From Methanocorpusculum vombati (GTDB lineage: Archaea; Halobacteriota; Methanomicrobia; Methanomicrobiales; Methanocorpusculaceae), in the NCBI RefSeq assembly GCF_026891935.1, contig NZ_JAPTGC010000011.1:1-59020 (forward strand): a stretch of 59,020 nucleotides of DNA, in the 5' to 3' direction. The notes under the pieces are model-generated. The model searched no databases. It saw only the letters and a list, made by a program, of their open reading frames with translations, and was not told where the DNA came from. Numbering within the stretch: position 1 is the stretch's first letter; each line of letters starts with the position of its first letter. Below, piece after piece: positions 9,134 through 19,893 of this stretch. The translations under genes and the position numbers were made by a program.

Positions 9134-9817
9134 TCAGGGAAAGTACCTGGCGAGGGCCTCGGCTGTTCCTTCCCCAAAGGGTTTGTCCATGATATCGTCT
9201 GCTGCTGCCCGCGCTTCGGGGCTTGCATTTGCCGGAACCACAGCTATACCTGCTGATTTGAGCATGGAAACATCGTTAACCGAATCGCCTGCGGCAAGAA
9301 AATCAGCAGGGGTAAGGCCCATGAGTTTTGCGAGTTTTGCAAGAGCTGCTCCCTTGGAAAGTCCCGGCGGCTGGAGATGGATGGCAAAACCGGTATCTAC
9401 GACCTGCACCGGCATTCCTGCAAGGAGGCGGCTTACCTCGCCTGCATCCACATCACGGGCAAAGGCAACATCAGAGTACCGGTACTCGCTGCTGTAGAGC
9501 CGCAGCTCCTCTCCTTTCGGCTGAAAATGATCAATGATTTTCTGGTAAGCAACAAGACAAAGTTCGCGATCACCCTCGGCATGGCGCGTTCCGGTATATC
9601 CATGACGGTACACTCCGCCGTTTTCTGCAATGATGTCACCATCTGTTCCGATCATTTTGGATAAAGCATCAATAAAACAGACGGTATTGCCGGATGCCAG
9701 AACCACCGGAATATCTGTATCCACCAGACGACGGATCTCTTCCACGGCATGCATTGAGAGGCGCCGCCGATCATCGGTGAGCGTTCCGTCGATATCGGTG
9801 ACGAAGGCTTTGGGCAT
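9134..9817 (-). CDS. HAD-family phosphoglycolate phosphatase, archaeal type
   Basis: This 227-residue phosphatase is of the Cof/SPP subclass of the HAD superfamily. Motif I is DIDGTLTDD (residues 7-15) with the nucleophilic Asp first, motif II is VVLASGN, and motif IV is AAGDSVNDVSM. It fits the archaeal phosphoglycolate phosphatase family, which removes 2-phosphoglycolate, though related members act on sugar phosphates or sucrose phosphate. The gene stands alone, convergent to the PRC-barrel gene. Confidence 0.85.
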   Translation of the reverse strand: MPKAFVTDIDGTLTDDRRRLSMHAVEEIRRLVDTDIPVVLASGNTVCFIDALSKMIGTDGDIIAENGGVYRHGYTGTRHAEGDRELCLVAYQKIIDHFQPKGEELRLYSSEYRYSDVAFARDVDAGEVSRLLAGMPVQVVDTGFAIHLQPPGLSKGAALAKLAKLMGLTPADFLAAGDSVNDVSMLKSAGIAVVPANASPEARAAADDIMDKPFGEGTAEALARYFP

Positions 9818-10038
9818 GAAAAATATATTGGGGCCGGCAGGGTTTTAGTGTTTCCGCGGGAAGCATTATCCTGCCTCCTTTTTTCGTGCGATTCTCCTGA
9901 CCCTCTTCAAGTTACCGGACACGATATGATGAATCGCTCGCAAAAAAAAACACTGGCAGAGATGCTCTTTGGAAGCGGATGACTCTGCCTCTGTTTTTCT
10001 GCGGGTTTTTTCCGGGATAATACCCGCCGCGTGGCTGT

Positions 10039-11031
10039 TCAGCAGGGTTTGATACCTGCGGTCTCAACCATGAAGGTAGCCTCTCCCTCAGGGAGGTTCG
10101 GGCTGTCCACGAGCCGGGCAATACGTTTGCCTGCCTTACTCTTCCTGAGGTAGAGACGGAATGTTGCCGAGTGACCGACGATATTGCCGCCGATCGGTTT
10201 TGTCGGATCGCCGAAGAAAACACCGGGGTTGGACATGACCTGATTCGTGACGATGGCAACCGCATTCAGTTCATCAACGAGCTTGAAGAGATCATGCAGA
10301 TGGCGGTTGAGCTTCTGCTGACGTCCGGCAAGGGTACCGCGGCCTGCATACTCGGCACGGAAGAGACCGGTCAGAGAGTCCACAATGATCAGCTTGACCG
10401 GCATATCCGTCTCTTTGAGTTCATTCGCCAGATCCCGTGCAGAATCAATCAGAAGCATCTGGTGATCCGAACTGTGGGCACGGGCAACATGGATGTTTGC
10501 AAGGAACGTTTCCGCCGACGGAATCTCATATCCTTCGGGAAGCGGCTTTTCAAACTCAAGACCTGCCACCATCTGTTCTATACGCTCCGGGCGGAACGTG
10601 TTCTCCGTATCGATGTAGAGGCAGCTGCCGCTAAGGCCGCCCACTTCCTGGGGAAGCTGGCAGTTCACTGCAAGCTGGTGGACAATCTGCGACTTTCCGG
10701 AACCGAACTCGCCATAAAACTCGGTAATGGCCTGTGTCTCAATACCGCCTCCCAGAAGTTCATCCACCTCGGGGACGAACGTACTGAGCTTGAGAACCTC
10801 CTGTCTGCGTGCAAGAACATCCGTACCGGTCTTGAATCCTCCGATATCAGCGATTTCACGGGCTGCCTTGATGATCTTTTTCGCCGTTGACTCGCCAAGC
10901 TCGGCAGCCTCGGAGAGATCAACCGGTGCTGCGGTTGCAATACTTTCAACGGTTATGTACCCTGCCTCACGGAGACGGTCGGCGGTTGCCGGTCCGACTC
11001 CGGGAATGTCCTCAATATCAGCTGCTGTCAT
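10039..11031 (-). CDS. radA: DNA repair and recombination protein RadA
   Basis: RadA is the archaeal Rad51/RecA recombinase that forms filaments on single-stranded DNA and drives strand exchange. From the chosen ATG the protein has 330 residues: a helix-hairpin-helix N-domain ([20 protein letters not shown]), the polymerisation region, Walker [10 protein letters not shown] and Walker [12 protein letters not shown]. The start at 11031 has GAAGGAG about 11 bases upstream and gives the family length; a 49-codon extension to 11178 reads unlike any RadA. A gene for an RPA-like ssDNA-binding protein lies close by. Confidence 0.96.
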   Translation of the reverse strand: MTAADIEDIPGVGPATADRLREAGYITVESIATAAPVDLSEAAELGESTAKKIIKAAREIADIGGFKTGTDVLARRQEVLKLSTFVPEVDELLGGGIETQAITEFYGEFGSGKSQIVHQLAVNCQLPQEVGGLSGSCLYIDTENTFRPERIEQMVAGLEFEKPLPEGYEIPSAETFLANIHVARAHSSDHQMLLIDSARDLANELKETDMPVKLIIVDSLTGLFRAEYAGRGTLAGRQQKLNRHLHDLFKLVDELNAVAIVTNQVMSNPGVFFGDPTKPIGGNIVGHSATFRLYLRKSKAGKRIARLVDSPNLPEGEATFMVETAGIKPC

Positions 11032-11198
11032 ATCTTCTGTCTCCTTCGTATTGTTGAGATATACTATTAGATCGACATTTGCGGCATATAAACCCCTGAC
11101 CGCGCGGTGTGAAAGTGCCCTCCGTACGAAGTACGGTGGTCCCCTCTCCCCTGTCAGCATCCATACAGATTTATCCATATCCCCCTTACGATTCCATC

Positions 11199-11390
11199 AT
11201 GACACCTGCGGAGGACTCATCCTTCAAATCAGCCTTGCTCAGTACTGCAGGCGATCTCGCCAAAAATCCGGTTATCGGTCCCGTAATCGAACAGATCGCG
11301 TATGACTTCCTCTCCTCCCCCGAGTGCCGCGATGCATTCGTCGCATACGCAAAACGGAGAATCAAAGAAAACATCGGAGTACAAAAATAG
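11199..11390 (+). CDS. small hypothetical protein
   Basis: This 63-residue protein begins MTPAEDSSFKSALLSTAG and ends in a basic helix with VAYAKRRIKENIG. It is predicted to be mostly helical with no Cys, signal or membrane segment. I chose the ATG at 11199 because an AT-rich box (TTTATCCATA, about 11170) lies roughly 28 bases upstream, giving a leaderless transcript; the upstream frame extension looks non-coding. The gene lies between two minus-strand replication/repair genes and is convergent with the RPA-like gene. I do not recognise the family. Confidence 0.6.
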   Translation: MTPAEDSSFKSALLSTAGDLAKNPVIGPVIEQIAYDFLSSPECRDAFVAYAKRRIKENIGVQK

Positions 11391-11391
11391 A

Positions 11392-12672
11392 TCACAGATT
11401 GCGCAGCCGATCCTTCAGATCGGCTGCCGAAACCCGCACCACTTCCACACTCTCCGCATACAGCCGGGAGTTTTTACAGATACCTCTGGCCCGGATACAG
11501 GCCGCCGGGGCAAGCGGCATATCGGTTACCAGCAGAAAGGCCTGTGTTCCATCGTCAATTGTCATTCCCTCGCACCGGGGGACAACAAATCCCTCAACCT
11601 CGGTATAGACACCCTCCTCTTCCCGCTCCCGCAGAATCGCACCGCGACCGACGGAAAGCTCCACATCCCCGTACTTGTTCAGCTTTGCCGGTGCATTGAC
11701 AACCTCAATCCTGTCACCGGCAAACACTGCCGTATCCGCAGCTTCATTCCAGCATGCAACGTTTACGTATCCGTATCCGGTCTCGCTGCCGACCTTGACG
11801 TTCTTCACCCGTGACTCGGTTCCCCGGCGAGTGGTAAACGTCCGGATGGGCGAGACGGATCGCACAACCCCGGTCACCACCGACGTCTGGCCTTCGGTGA
11901 CATCGCCTGCATCGCAGGTGAGAACCTCGATCGGTTCTGCGTGCGGCGTTATCACCACACCGTCGCCTGCGACGTACTCAACCGAATCCTCATCCTCTTT
12001 TCGGGTGAGTCCGGCAAAACTTACCGACACCCCCTCCTCCAGATCCGCGAACAGTTCCGGTTCCCAGGTAATGATGCGGGCCGTTCCGGACGGATCGCCT
12101 ACAAGAATCTCCTGAAGCTCGGACAGGGATCCGTCACGGCGGGTGATCTCGCGGACCGATCCTATATGGAGCACTTTTACCGCCAGAGGGATCTTCATCG
12201 TTTCAGACTTCGGCGGTTTCTTCGTCTCCACGATGGTGACCTGACTCGGTCTGAGCGCCGCGCAGGTCACCTCGTTCCGGTAACCGGGCCGCGGTTTTGC
12301 GATCACCTCAAGAACCGACCCGACCTCAAGCTCCGGAACGGCTGCAGCCATTGCATCCCACAGCGTCATCTTTACGGTACCGGTCGGATCTCCAAGGACG
12401 AGGGATGCCACCAGTCCCGGTTCCCGGTCTTCGCCGTCGCGTTTGAACTCGCGGGGTGGAGTTATCTCAAGAATTTTTCCGAAAAAAGATACGAGGGCCG
12501 TAGCGGTATTTTTAATCTCGCCGATTTTTATGTGGCTGCGCCCCAACTCCTCAACAACGAGCATGGCGGCGCAGATTTCATCAACCGCACCGCCGAGCTC
12601 TTCGCATTTGGTTTCTACCCGCTCGTCAAACTCCTCTTTGGTCAAGAGATCGGAGACGAGCGCATAGTGCAT
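11392..12672 (-). CDS. RPA-like single-stranded DNA-binding protein (multiple OB folds)
   Basis: This 426-residue protein has repeated OB-fold units, each showing the pattern GxVxSxxPIRTF...VKNVKVGSETGYGYVNVACW or REITRRDGSLSELQEILVGDPSGTARI. An N-terminal helical segment of about 60 residues precedes the first OB fold. This organisation matches euryarchaeal RPA/SSB proteins that coat ssDNA in replication and repair. No C-terminal zinc finger is visible. The ATG lies 3 bases beyond the lysA stop, so it is probably co-transcribed with dapL and lysA. Confidence 0.85.
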   Translation of the reverse strand: MHYALVSDLLTKEEFDERVETKCEELGGAVDEICAAMLVVEELGRSHIKIGEIKNTATALVSFFGKILEITPPREFKRDGEDREPGLVASLVLGDPTGTVKMTLWDAMAAAVPELEVGSVLEVIAKPRPGYRNEVTCAALRPSQVTIVETKKPPKSETMKIPLAVKVLHIGSVREITRRDGSLSELQEILVGDPSGTARIITWEPELFADLEEGVSVSFAGLTRKEDEDSVEYVAGDGVVITPHAEPIEVLTCDAGDVTEGQTSVVTGVVRSVSPIRTFTTRRGTESRVKNVKVGSETGYGYVNVACWNEAADTAVFAGDRIEVVNAPAKLNKYGDVELSVGRGAILREREEEGVYTEVEGFVVPRCEGMTIDDGTQAFLLVTDMPLAPAACIRARGICKNSRLYAESVEVVRVSAADLKDRLRNL

Positions 12673-12675
12673 GAC

Positions 12676-13977
12676 TTACTTCCTGTGCCAGGACGGATAC
12701 ACGACGGTAGCCGTCATGTCCTCGTAGGTTTCGGCGCGGCGCATCAGTTCGGCTTTATCGCCGTTGACAAGGACTTCCGGACACCGCGGACGGCTGTTGT
12801 ACTGCGAAGACATGGCATAGCCGTATGCTCCTGCATCCAGAACCGCGATAACATCACCGGTCACGGTCTCCGGAAGGCTCCGGTCAGCGGCAAGAATGTC
12901 GCCGGTCTCGCAAATTGGGCCGGTAACGGTTGCGATGATCGCTGCAGGTGCGTCGGCCTTGTTTGCCACCACCACTTCGTGCCAGGAATCATACATTGCC
13001 GGACGGATCAGAAGATTGAATCCCGCATCCACGTTGATAAAGGTCTTGTGGACAGTCTTGACCGAGTTGACACCGGTCAGCAGAATGGTGGATTCGCCGA
13101 CCATCCAGCGTCCGGGTTCGACCCAGAATGCAGGCGAGATGCCGGCATCTTTACAGGCATCCACGAAAACGGGCATGACCGCTGCGGCGTACTCCTCCGG
13201 AGTCGGGGCTGCATCCGGGTTTTCCCCGCGGTGATACGGAATGCCAAGACCTCCGCCGAAATCCACAAACTCCAGTTTGACACCGAGTCGGGTGATCTCT
13301 TTTGCCACATTCATAATGACACCGCAGGCGATTCTGAACGGCTCTATCTCCAGAATCTGTGACCCGATATGGCAGTGCATGCCGACCGGAACGATGTACT
13401 CGCAGGCAAGCGCTTCGGCGTAGGCGTCAAGGATCATCTCTGCCGGAATGCCGAACTTGCTGTTTTTGATACCGGTTGCAATCTTCGGATGGGTCGGGAC
13501 GTTGATCTCCGGATTAACACGGAATCCGATTTTTGCGGTCTTCTTCATCTCTCTGGTGATGGCATCGAGCTGATGAAGTTCGTCAACGGAGTCCACGGAG
13601 ATTTTGATCCCGTGTTCAACTGCCGCCCGGAGATCGGCAGCGGTCTTGGAACTGCCGTTGAAAAGCAGTTTTTCCGGAGGCATACCGCCTTCCAGGGCCG
13701 CACGCATCTCACCTAAGGAGAAGACATCTGCCCCTGCACCCTCGCGTGCGAGGGTCTGGATGAGGACCGGATTTTCATTTGCTTTTGCGGCATAGAGCAG
13801 CTGGACGTTGTCCGTATATGTTCTGAGGGCTGCTTCAAAGCGGCGGAAGTTTTTGATTACATGGGTTTCGTTGGTGACGTAGAGCGGGGTACCGAATTTT
13901 TTTGCAAGCTCTACGGTATCAACGCCGCCGCAGTAGAGGTGGCCGCCCTGAATGGAAAGTGATTCGGGAAGATTCAT
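12676..13977 (-). CDS. lysA: diaminopimelate decarboxylase
   Basis: This 433-residue PLP enzyme of the alanine-racemase-fold type decarboxylates meso-diaminopimelate to lysine. The YAAKANENP segment carries the cofactor lysine, FGGGLGIPYH is the glycine-rich phosphate loop, EPGRWMVGES follows, and the C-terminal barrel contains CETGDILAADR with the catalytic cysteine. The length is normal. It starts one base after the stop of dapL, giving a two-gene end of the lysine pathway on one transcript. Confidence 0.96.
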   Translation of the reverse strand: MNLPESLSIQGGHLYCGGVDTVELAKKFGTPLYVTNETHVIKNFRRFEAALRTYTDNVQLLYAAKANENPVLIQTLAREGAGADVFSLGEMRAALEGGMPPEKLLFNGSSKTAADLRAAVEHGIKISVDSVDELHQLDAITREMKKTAKIGFRVNPEINVPTHPKIATGIKNSKFGIPAEMILDAYAEALACEYIVPVGMHCHIGSQILEIEPFRIACGVIMNVAKEITRLGVKLEFVDFGGGLGIPYHRGENPDAAPTPEEYAAAVMPVFVDACKDAGISPAFWVEPGRWMVGESTILLTGVNSVKTVHKTFINVDAGFNLLIRPAMYDSWHEVVVANKADAPAAIIATVTGPICETGDILAADRSLPETVTGDVIAVLDAGAYGYAMSSQYNSRPRCPEVLVNGDKAELMRRAETYEDMTATVVYPSWHRK

Positions 13978-13978
13978 T

Positions 13979-15136
13979 TCAGTTACCGGTGATGTTGTGT
14001 TCTTTCATGCGGGCAATGGCTTCGCTGATGCGTTCTACCGGGCGGGTGATGGCGAAGCGGACGTAACCTTCACCATTCGGACCAAAGCCGGTTCCGGGGG
14101 TAACAACGATGCCTGCTTCGTTGATCATTCTCTGGGTGAACTCAACGGAGTTGTTCACCTTCATCCAGACATAGAATGTTGCTTTGGGAACGTGAACGGT
14201 GAAACCGAGGGACTGAAGGCCTGCAACGAGTGCGTCGCGGCGTTCCTGATAAATAGCACAGGCATGTGCGACACAGTCCTGCGAGCCGGTAAGTGCCACG
14301 ATTGCGGCGCGCTGGACTGCATCGAACGCTCCCGAATCGATGTTGGTTTTGACGCGGCCGAATGCACCGATGAGGTCGGCATTTCCGACGGCCATGCCAA
14401 TCCGCCAGCCGGTCATGTTATAGGTTTTGGAGAGGGAATGCGTCTCAATACCGACGTCCATTGCACCGCTTGCCTGTAAGAAAGAGGGCGCCTTGTAGCC
14501 GTCGTAGGAAATCTCCGAGTATGCATTGTCGTGGACGACGATGATGTCATTGTTTTTGGCGAACTCGACGGTTTCGTTGAAGAATTTCATGGGTGCTACC
14601 GCGCCGGTCGGGTTGTTCGGGTAGCCGATGAACATCAGTTTTGCGCCGGCCACAATGTTTTTGGGGATTGCATCATAGTCGGGAAGGAAATCGTTTTCCT
14701 CAAGGAGCGGCATGTTGTAGCATTTTCCTTCGGCAAAGAGCGTGGAGGTCTTGTAGACGGGGTAACCCGGGTCGGATGCAAGCACGTAGTCTCCCGGGTT
14801 TACAAACGCCTCAGGGATATGTGCGATTCCCTCCTTGGAGCCGATGAGTGCCAGAACTTCTTTGGCAGGATCGAGGGTGATGCCGAACCGGTTTTTGTAC
14901 CAGGCGGCGACCGCTTTGCGGTACTCGATCATGCCGAGATAGTCGGGATAGTGGTGGGTTGCCGGATCACGGGCGGCTTCGCACAGCGCATCAACGATGT
15001 GTGCGGGAGTCGCAAGGTCGGGATCTCCTACTCCGAGGTCAATGAGGTCAACGCCTTCGGCACGTTTCTGTGCTTTGATAGCGTCGATCTGGGCAAACAG
15101 ATAGGGTGGTAAGTTGTCCAGGCGTTTTGCGTACAT
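13979..15136 (-). CDS. dapL: LL-diaminopimelate aminotransferase
   Basis: This 385-residue class I PLP aminotransferase converts tetrahydrodipicolinate directly to LL-diaminopimelate, bypassing the acylated route. Family features are LGVGDPDLATP near the N-terminus, GYPNNPTGAV, and SLSKTYNMTGWRIG with the Schiff-base lysine. Coupling to lysA supports DapL over a general aspartate aminotransferase; it is of the shorter type found in methanogens. It is the first gene of the dapL-lysA-RPA cluster, and the 241-base gap upstream should hold its promoter and that of divergent nifS. Confidence 0.9.
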   Translation of the reverse strand: MYAKRLDNLPPYLFAQIDAIKAQKRAEGVDLIDLGVGDPDLATPAHIVDALCEAARDPATHHYPDYLGMIEYRKAVAAWYKNRFGITLDPAKEVLALIGSKEGIAHIPEAFVNPGDYVLASDPGYPVYKTSTLFAEGKCYNMPLLEENDFLPDYDAIPKNIVAGAKLMFIGYPNNPTGAVAPMKFFNETVEFAKNNDIIVVHDNAYSEISYDGYKAPSFLQASGAMDVGIETHSLSKTYNMTGWRIGMAVGNADLIGAFGRVKTNIDSGAFDAVQRAAIVALTGSQDCVAHACAIYQERRDALVAGLQSLGFTVHVPKATFYVWMKVNNSVEFTQRMINEAGIVVTPGTGFGPNGEGYVRFAITRPVERISEAIARMKEHNITGN

Positions 15137-15377
15137 CGCTAAGTATGTTAGACTCTGACATAGTTAAGAGTCACGGATACGCGCGGAAAAACACGGACCA
15201 CACGTAACCCGCGTGTCTGATGTGCCGTATGCCGGCGGAATGAAAGATGCGGGGAAAGAGACAGTACCGGAGAGGTCTTCTGTATTGTCACTACCTGCAT
15301 ATCCATATCTTTTCAAATACAAGAACAGCAATATACTACTATCAGTTCAATTCACAGCGTGAATTGCATATGCCGAG

Positions 15378-16559
15378 GTGACCGGAACGGACAAGAAAAT
15401 TGTGTATATGGATCATGCCGCAACAACATATGCGGCGCCGGAGGTTGTGGAGGCGATGCTTCCGTACTTCTCCGAAAAGTTCGGCAACCCGTCGTCGGTG
15501 TACAGCATCGGCCAGGAGAACAAAGCGGCAATTGATGCAGCTCGTGCGAAGGTTGCGGCGGCCATCAATGCGGAGCCAAACGAGATTTACTTTACCGCCG
15601 GCGGTTCTGAATCCGATAACTGGGTGCTCAAAGGTGTTGCCTTTGCCAATATCCGGAAAGGAAAACACATCATCACTACCGCAGTCGAGCATCACGCGAT
15701 TCTGCACGCAGCCGAGTGGCTGCAGTCCCAGGGTTTTGAGGTGACCTATCTGCCGGTGGACCGCTACGGTATGGTGTCGCCTGCGGATGTGGAGAAAGCG
15801 ATTCGTCCGGATACGATCCTCATCTCCGTCATGTATGCCAACAATGAGGTTGGAACCATCCAGCCGGTTGCAGAGATCGGGGCAATTGCCAAAGCGCACG
15901 GAATTTATTTCCACACCGATGCCGTGCAGGCGGTTGGTCATGTCCCGATTGATGTAAAGGCCGAACACATCGATATGCTTTCGCTGTCCGGGCATAAGTT
16001 CTACGGGCCGAAAGGTATCGGTGCACTCTATATCCGGCGCGGCGTGCGGATTTCAAATCTGATCCACGGCGGTGCCCAGGAGAGTAAACACCGTGCGGGA
16101 ACCGAGAATGTCCCGGGCATTGTTGGTATCGGTGCCGCGATTGAGCGGGCTGTCCGCGTGATGCCGCAGGAGTCAGCACGGCTGACTGCTCTGCGGGATC
16201 ACCTGATTACCGAACTTCTCAAAATTCCGGCGAGTCACTTAAACGGTCACCCGACAAAGCGTCTGCCGAACAATGTGAACATCACGTTTGAGTACATCGA
16301 AGGAGAGGGTATTCTGCTGCTGCTCAATATGTTCGGCATCTGTGCATCCACCGGCAGTGCCTGCAACTCTGCTTCCCTTGAACCGTCCCATGTGCTGACG
16401 GCGATGGGCGTTCCGCATGAAATTGCCCATGGGTCGGTTCGTCTGACTCTTGGTGAGCTGAACACAGAGGAGGATGTTTCGTATGTTCTGGAAAAACTTC
16501 CGGAGATTATTCACAAGCTCCGGTCGATGTCTCCCCTTACCCCTGAGGAGCTGAGATAA
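15378..16559 (+). CDS. nifS: cysteine desulfurase NifS/IscS
   Basis: This PLP enzyme releases sulfur from cysteine for Fe-S cluster assembly. VYMDHAATTYAAPEVVEAM opens the protein, SLSGHKFYGPKG carries the cofactor lysine, and Cys329 in ASTGSACNS is the persulfide site. The start is uncertain: GTG at 15378 gives 393 residues, while the ATG at 15408 gives 383 and begins at MDHAAT. A GAGGTGA motif overlaps the GTG itself rather than preceding it. The stop abuts the ATG of the scaffold gene. Confidence 0.93.
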   Translation: MTGTDKKIVYMDHAATTYAAPEVVEAMLPYFSEKFGNPSSVYSIGQENKAAIDAARAKVAAAINAEPNEIYFTAGGSESDNWVLKGVAFANIRKGKHIITTAVEHHAILHAAEWLQSQGFEVTYLPVDRYGMVSPADVEKAIRPDTILISVMYANNEVGTIQPVAEIGAIAKAHGIYFHTDAVQAVGHVPIDVKAEHIDMLSLSGHKFYGPKGIGALYIRRGVRISNLIHGGAQESKHRAGTENVPGIVGIGAAIERAVRVMPQESARLTALRDHLITELLKIPASHLNGHPTKRLPNNVNITFEYIEGEGILLLLNMFGICASTGSACNSASLEPSHVLTAMGVPHEIAHGSVRLTLGELNTEEDVSYVLEKLPEIIHKLRSMSPLTPEELR

Positions 16560-16994
16560 ATGTACAGTGAAAAAGTTATGGATCATTTCATGAACCCGCG
16601 GAATGTGGGTGTCATTGAAGATGCGAATGGTGTCGGCGAAGAAGGAAACCCTTCCTGCGGCGATATCATGAAGATGTACCTGAAAGTTGAGAACGACAGA
16701 ATTGTAGACGCAAAGTTCCAGACCTTCGGCTGCGGGGCTGCAATTGCTTCCAGCAGTATGGCGACCGAGATGATCAAGGGCAAGACTCTGGAAGAGGCCT
16801 GGCAGCTTTCCAATAAAGCGGTTGCAGAAGCGCTTGATGGTCTGCCGCCGATCAAAATGCACTGTTCGGTCCTTGCGGAGGAGACGATTCACAAGGCGAT
16901 TAATGATTATCTGGTCAAAAACGGCCGGGAACCCTGGGGCGAACCTGCATCGTGTTCCTCCTGCGGTCACGACTGCGACACCTGCGGCGAGTGA
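16560..16994 (+). CDS. nifU: Fe-S cluster assembly scaffold NifU/IscU with Cys-rich tail
   Basis: This 144-residue scaffold protein assembles Fe-S clusters with the adjacent desulfurase. The three cluster-ligating cysteines are Cys33 (NPSCGD), Cys58 (TFGCGAA) and Cys102 (MHCSVLAEE), all in IscU-type context. The C-terminus adds a compact CSSCGHDCDTC motif (cysteines at 132, 135, 139 and 142), which bacterial IscU lacks. The gene follows nifS with no gap. The tail could hold a metal or act in sulfur transfer; that is inference. Confidence 0.93.
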   Translation: MYSEKVMDHFMNPRNVGVIEDANGVGEEGNPSCGDIMKMYLKVENDRIVDAKFQTFGCGAAIASSSMATEMIKGKTLEEAWQLSNKAVAEALDGLPPIKMHCSVLAEETIHKAINDYLVKNGREPWGEPASCSSCGHDCDTCGE

Positions 16995-17067
16995 TCCCGC
17001 AGATCTTTTTTCTGCCGTCTATTTTTTCTCTCACTCACTGTCCCGGCACGAACGAAAAAAAAGGAAA

Positions 17068-19848
17068 TTATTCTATTACAATTGCAGGCTTAAACGGCAG
17101 TGCCATACGTCCCTTCGGATGTGCACTTGACTCTGCCGCAACAATCTCAACCGCAAGGCCTGACTCCTTCTCCAGGAATGCCTGTGCTGCAGAGAAAATT
17201 GCAAACTCATCCACACCTGCGGCAATCGATGCCACAAGCTCCGGCGGCAGACTGTGAATCAGCTTCACCGTCTGGACAGCTGCATCCGTTGCCTCCTTGC
17301 CCTTTGCACGCAGATCCGCATCAGCCATTACCGTCTTCACCACATTGCGCTTATCCTCGGCAGCGGCAACGATACCGAACACCTGATGCTTCCATGCCGG
17401 TGCCACAAACAGCGTCACTTTCTTTGCTTCGATCTGCACCAGCTTCAGGATCGACTGGATATCTTCAACCGTCCGCAGGAGCAGCTCTTCGGAAACCTCA
17501 ATGTCCCCGTTTACCAGTGCCGGATCCGCAACCGGCCAGGGAGCAAAGGAAACAAGACCTTCGTGCCCCGTCTCCGCCCACAGCTTCTCTGCGGTATAGG
17601 GAATAACCGGAGCCATCAGGCGAATCCATGCGGAAGTAACCTCATGGAGCACAGCCGTACCGCTTGAACCCTCCGGCAGCCGGCGGCGGTACCAGGCAAG
17701 ATCCGAAACAATACCGTTGTATGCCTCCTGCAAAGCCTGCCGGGTCTGGAACGCCGCAAGCGCCTTCGTAGCCGCATCAATCCGGTGCTGCAGACGGGAG
17801 ATCAGCCATGCATCAATCGGTGCAGACCCGCTTGCCGAAGAAGCGTCCAGCACCATCTGCCACATGCGTTCGATCTGCTTCTTCACCGACAGAACCAGTT
17901 CATTTCTCCAGTCAAAGTCCTGCCACGGCTCCGCACTGCCCACCAGGAACATACGAACCGTATCCGCACCGAACTCGTTTGCCGCATCCTCCAGCAGGAA
18001 CACATTGCCCTTCGACGACGACATCTTCATGCCGTTCAGAAGACCCATGCCGAACACAACCATACCTTTCGGCTGAAGCTCGTCCGGGAAAATTGCCCGG
18101 TGGTGGAACAGCTGGAACGTCAGGTGGTTTGAGATCAGATCCTTTGCACTGAACCGGTAATCGTACGGATACCAGTACAGGAATTCGGAACGAAGCTCTT
18201 TCAGAGTAGCCGCATCCACCGGCAGAGCATTACAGTCCCCGATTCCGAGGAAGATGTAATCAAACACCGCAGGCGTCAGCTTCTCCGCATCGATCTTCGT
18301 AATCTTGTGGGCGATCGTGTAATACGACATATAGATCGTCGAGTCGGACAGCGGCTCAAACAGCCACTTCGGATCCCACGGTACATGCGTGCCCAGACCC
18401 ACACGGCGGGTACACGGCCATTCCTTCAGCCAGTCAACTGTGCGCTCAAACTCAGCCCTGACCTCCGGCGGTACCAGTGCCACTTTCGGCAGCTGGGCAT
18501 GAATCTGCTCCTTCCATGCCGGGTCTGCATAGTTCAGGAACCACTGATCATCCAGAATTTTCACATACACGCGGTTACCGCAGCGGCAGATAACGCGCTT
18601 CTCGCTCATATCATGGAAGACAATACTTCCGCGTGTATCCACAAACTCGCGGGTCACATCCTCACGTGCCTGACGCACAGATTTGCCTGCATGCTCACCA
18701 CAGTTCTCGTTCAGTTTACCTTTGGAAAACTCCGCCGTGTACAGTTCCTGCGTCAGCTCATCCATCCGGGGATCATCCTGATGCGGAATCTTATTGTTCT
18801 CTACAATCTCCTGTGCCGGAATCTTTCCGAAGTTGGGGACAGTCACCAGCGGAATGGGGACAATGTCCGTATATTTGCCCTGCTGCTGGAGATCGCGGAG
18901 TGCAATGTAATCAAACGGTGCATGTGCCGGAACGCTCATCACCAAACCCGAACCCATATCCGGATCAACAAACGATGCCGGAAGGATCGGCACCGCAGCA
19001 CCCGAAACCGGATGTGTCGCTGCCTGGTCCACGAGGTCTGCGCCGGAGATCGTACCAATCTCGGTCACCGTGTGTTTCTGCATCCGGAGTTTCTCCGCCG
19101 CTTCCCGGCTGATGATCCACTTCTCGCCGTCAACCTCTGCCTTCAGGTACGTAACCTCCGGGTTTGCCCACAGATTCGTCACCCCGAAGATCGTCTCAGG
19201 CCGGAGTGTTGCCGTCGGGATAACAAACTCACCGAACGGATACTTCACAAACACGAAATGCATAATCTCTGCCGAGTCACCCTCCAGCAGATCATGATCA
19301 CCCACCGGCTGATCACAGTTCGGGCAGTACCGTACCGGGTACTCACCTTTGACAACCTTGCCCTGACCATAGATGTGGGAGTACTGCCACTCAATGAACT
19401 TGCTGTACTGCGGAATAATCGTCGTGAACCGGCGGCGCCAGTCGATCGAAAGACCAAGCTGTTTCATCACGCGCTCGTACTCATCGGCGAAGTAGTTCAC
19501 GATCACAATCGGATCCGTAAAGGAATCCAGCGTCTCCTGCGGCACGCGGTAGAGACCGCCGTAGAGTTTCAGGGTCTTTTCATCCTTTTTTGCAATCCGC
19601 TTTGCAATACCGAGTACCGGGGCACCGGTAACATGGAATGCCATCGGGAACAGCACCTGCTTCCCCTGCATCCTCCAGAACCGTGCAACCACATCCGGCA
19701 CGATATAAGTCCTGCCGTGGCCGACATGCATTGCACCGCTCGGATAGGGGAATGCAACGTTGATATAGAACTTTTCCTTGTCTTCTGCGGGATTCGACTC
19801 AAAGGCAGGAATCCATGTTTTGCGGATTTCCTGCTCAATTTCACTCAT
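17068..19848 (-). CDS. leuS: leucyl-tRNA synthetase, archaeal type
   Basis: This 926-residue class I synthetase charges tRNA-Leu. The HIGH-equivalent HVGHG in the [15 protein letters not shown] context is near the N-terminus, an editing (CP1) domain follows, and the KMSKS loop is KMSSSKGNV. The arrangement matches archaeal/eukaryotic LeuRS rather than the bacterial form. I prefer the ATG at 19848 (MSEIEQ); a GTG nine codons earlier (19875) is possible. It lies downstream of the PIN-ATPase gene with a gap of 18 to 45 bases. Confidence 0.95.
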   Translation of the reverse strand: MSEIEQEIRKTWIPAFESNPAEDKEKFYINVAFPYPSGAMHVGHGRTYIVPDVVARFWRMQGKQVLFPMAFHVTGAPVLGIAKRIAKKDEKTLKLYGGLYRVPQETLDSFTDPIVIVNYFADEYERVMKQLGLSIDWRRRFTTIIPQYSKFIEWQYSHIYGQGKVVKGEYPVRYCPNCDQPVGDHDLLEGDSAEIMHFVFVKYPFGEFVIPTATLRPETIFGVTNLWANPEVTYLKAEVDGEKWIISREAAEKLRMQKHTVTEIGTISGADLVDQAATHPVSGAAVPILPASFVDPDMGSGLVMSVPAHAPFDYIALRDLQQQGKYTDIVPIPLVTVPNFGKIPAQEIVENNKIPHQDDPRMDELTQELYTAEFSKGKLNENCGEHAGKSVRQAREDVTREFVDTRGSIVFHDMSEKRVICRCGNRVYVKILDDQWFLNYADPAWKEQIHAQLPKVALVPPEVRAEFERTVDWLKEWPCTRRVGLGTHVPWDPKWLFEPLSDSTIYMSYYTIAHKITKIDAEKLTPAVFDYIFLGIGDCNALPVDAATLKELRSEFLYWYPYDYRFSAKDLISNHLTFQLFHHRAIFPDELQPKGMVVFGMGLLNGMKMSSSKGNVFLLEDAANEFGADTVRMFLVGSAEPWQDFDWRNELVLSVKKQIERMWQMVLDASSASGSAPIDAWLISRLQHRIDAATKALAAFQTRQALQEAYNGIVSDLAWYRRRLPEGSSGTAVLHEVTSAWIRLMAPVIPYTAEKLWAETGHEGLVSFAPWPVADPALVNGDIEVSEELLLRTVEDIQSILKLVQIEAKKVTLFVAPAWKHQVFGIVAAAEDKRNVVKTVMADADLRAKGKEATDAAVQTVKLIHSLPPELVASIAAGVDEFAIFSAAQAFLEKESGLAVEIVAAESSAHPKGRMALPFKPAIVIE

Positions 19849-19893
19849 TACGAACTCTTTTGCCAAATTAACCACCTTATGAATATTGTATTG

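Noticed and set aside
11941-13362. A 473-codon plus-strand frame over the RPA-like and lysA genes
   Set aside because: It spans the boundary of two well-supported minus-strand genes and shows no domain motifs.
15370-15381. ATG at 15370 as the nifS start
   Set aside because: It is followed by a TGA stop after two codons (ATG CCG AGG TGA) and is in a different frame from nifS.
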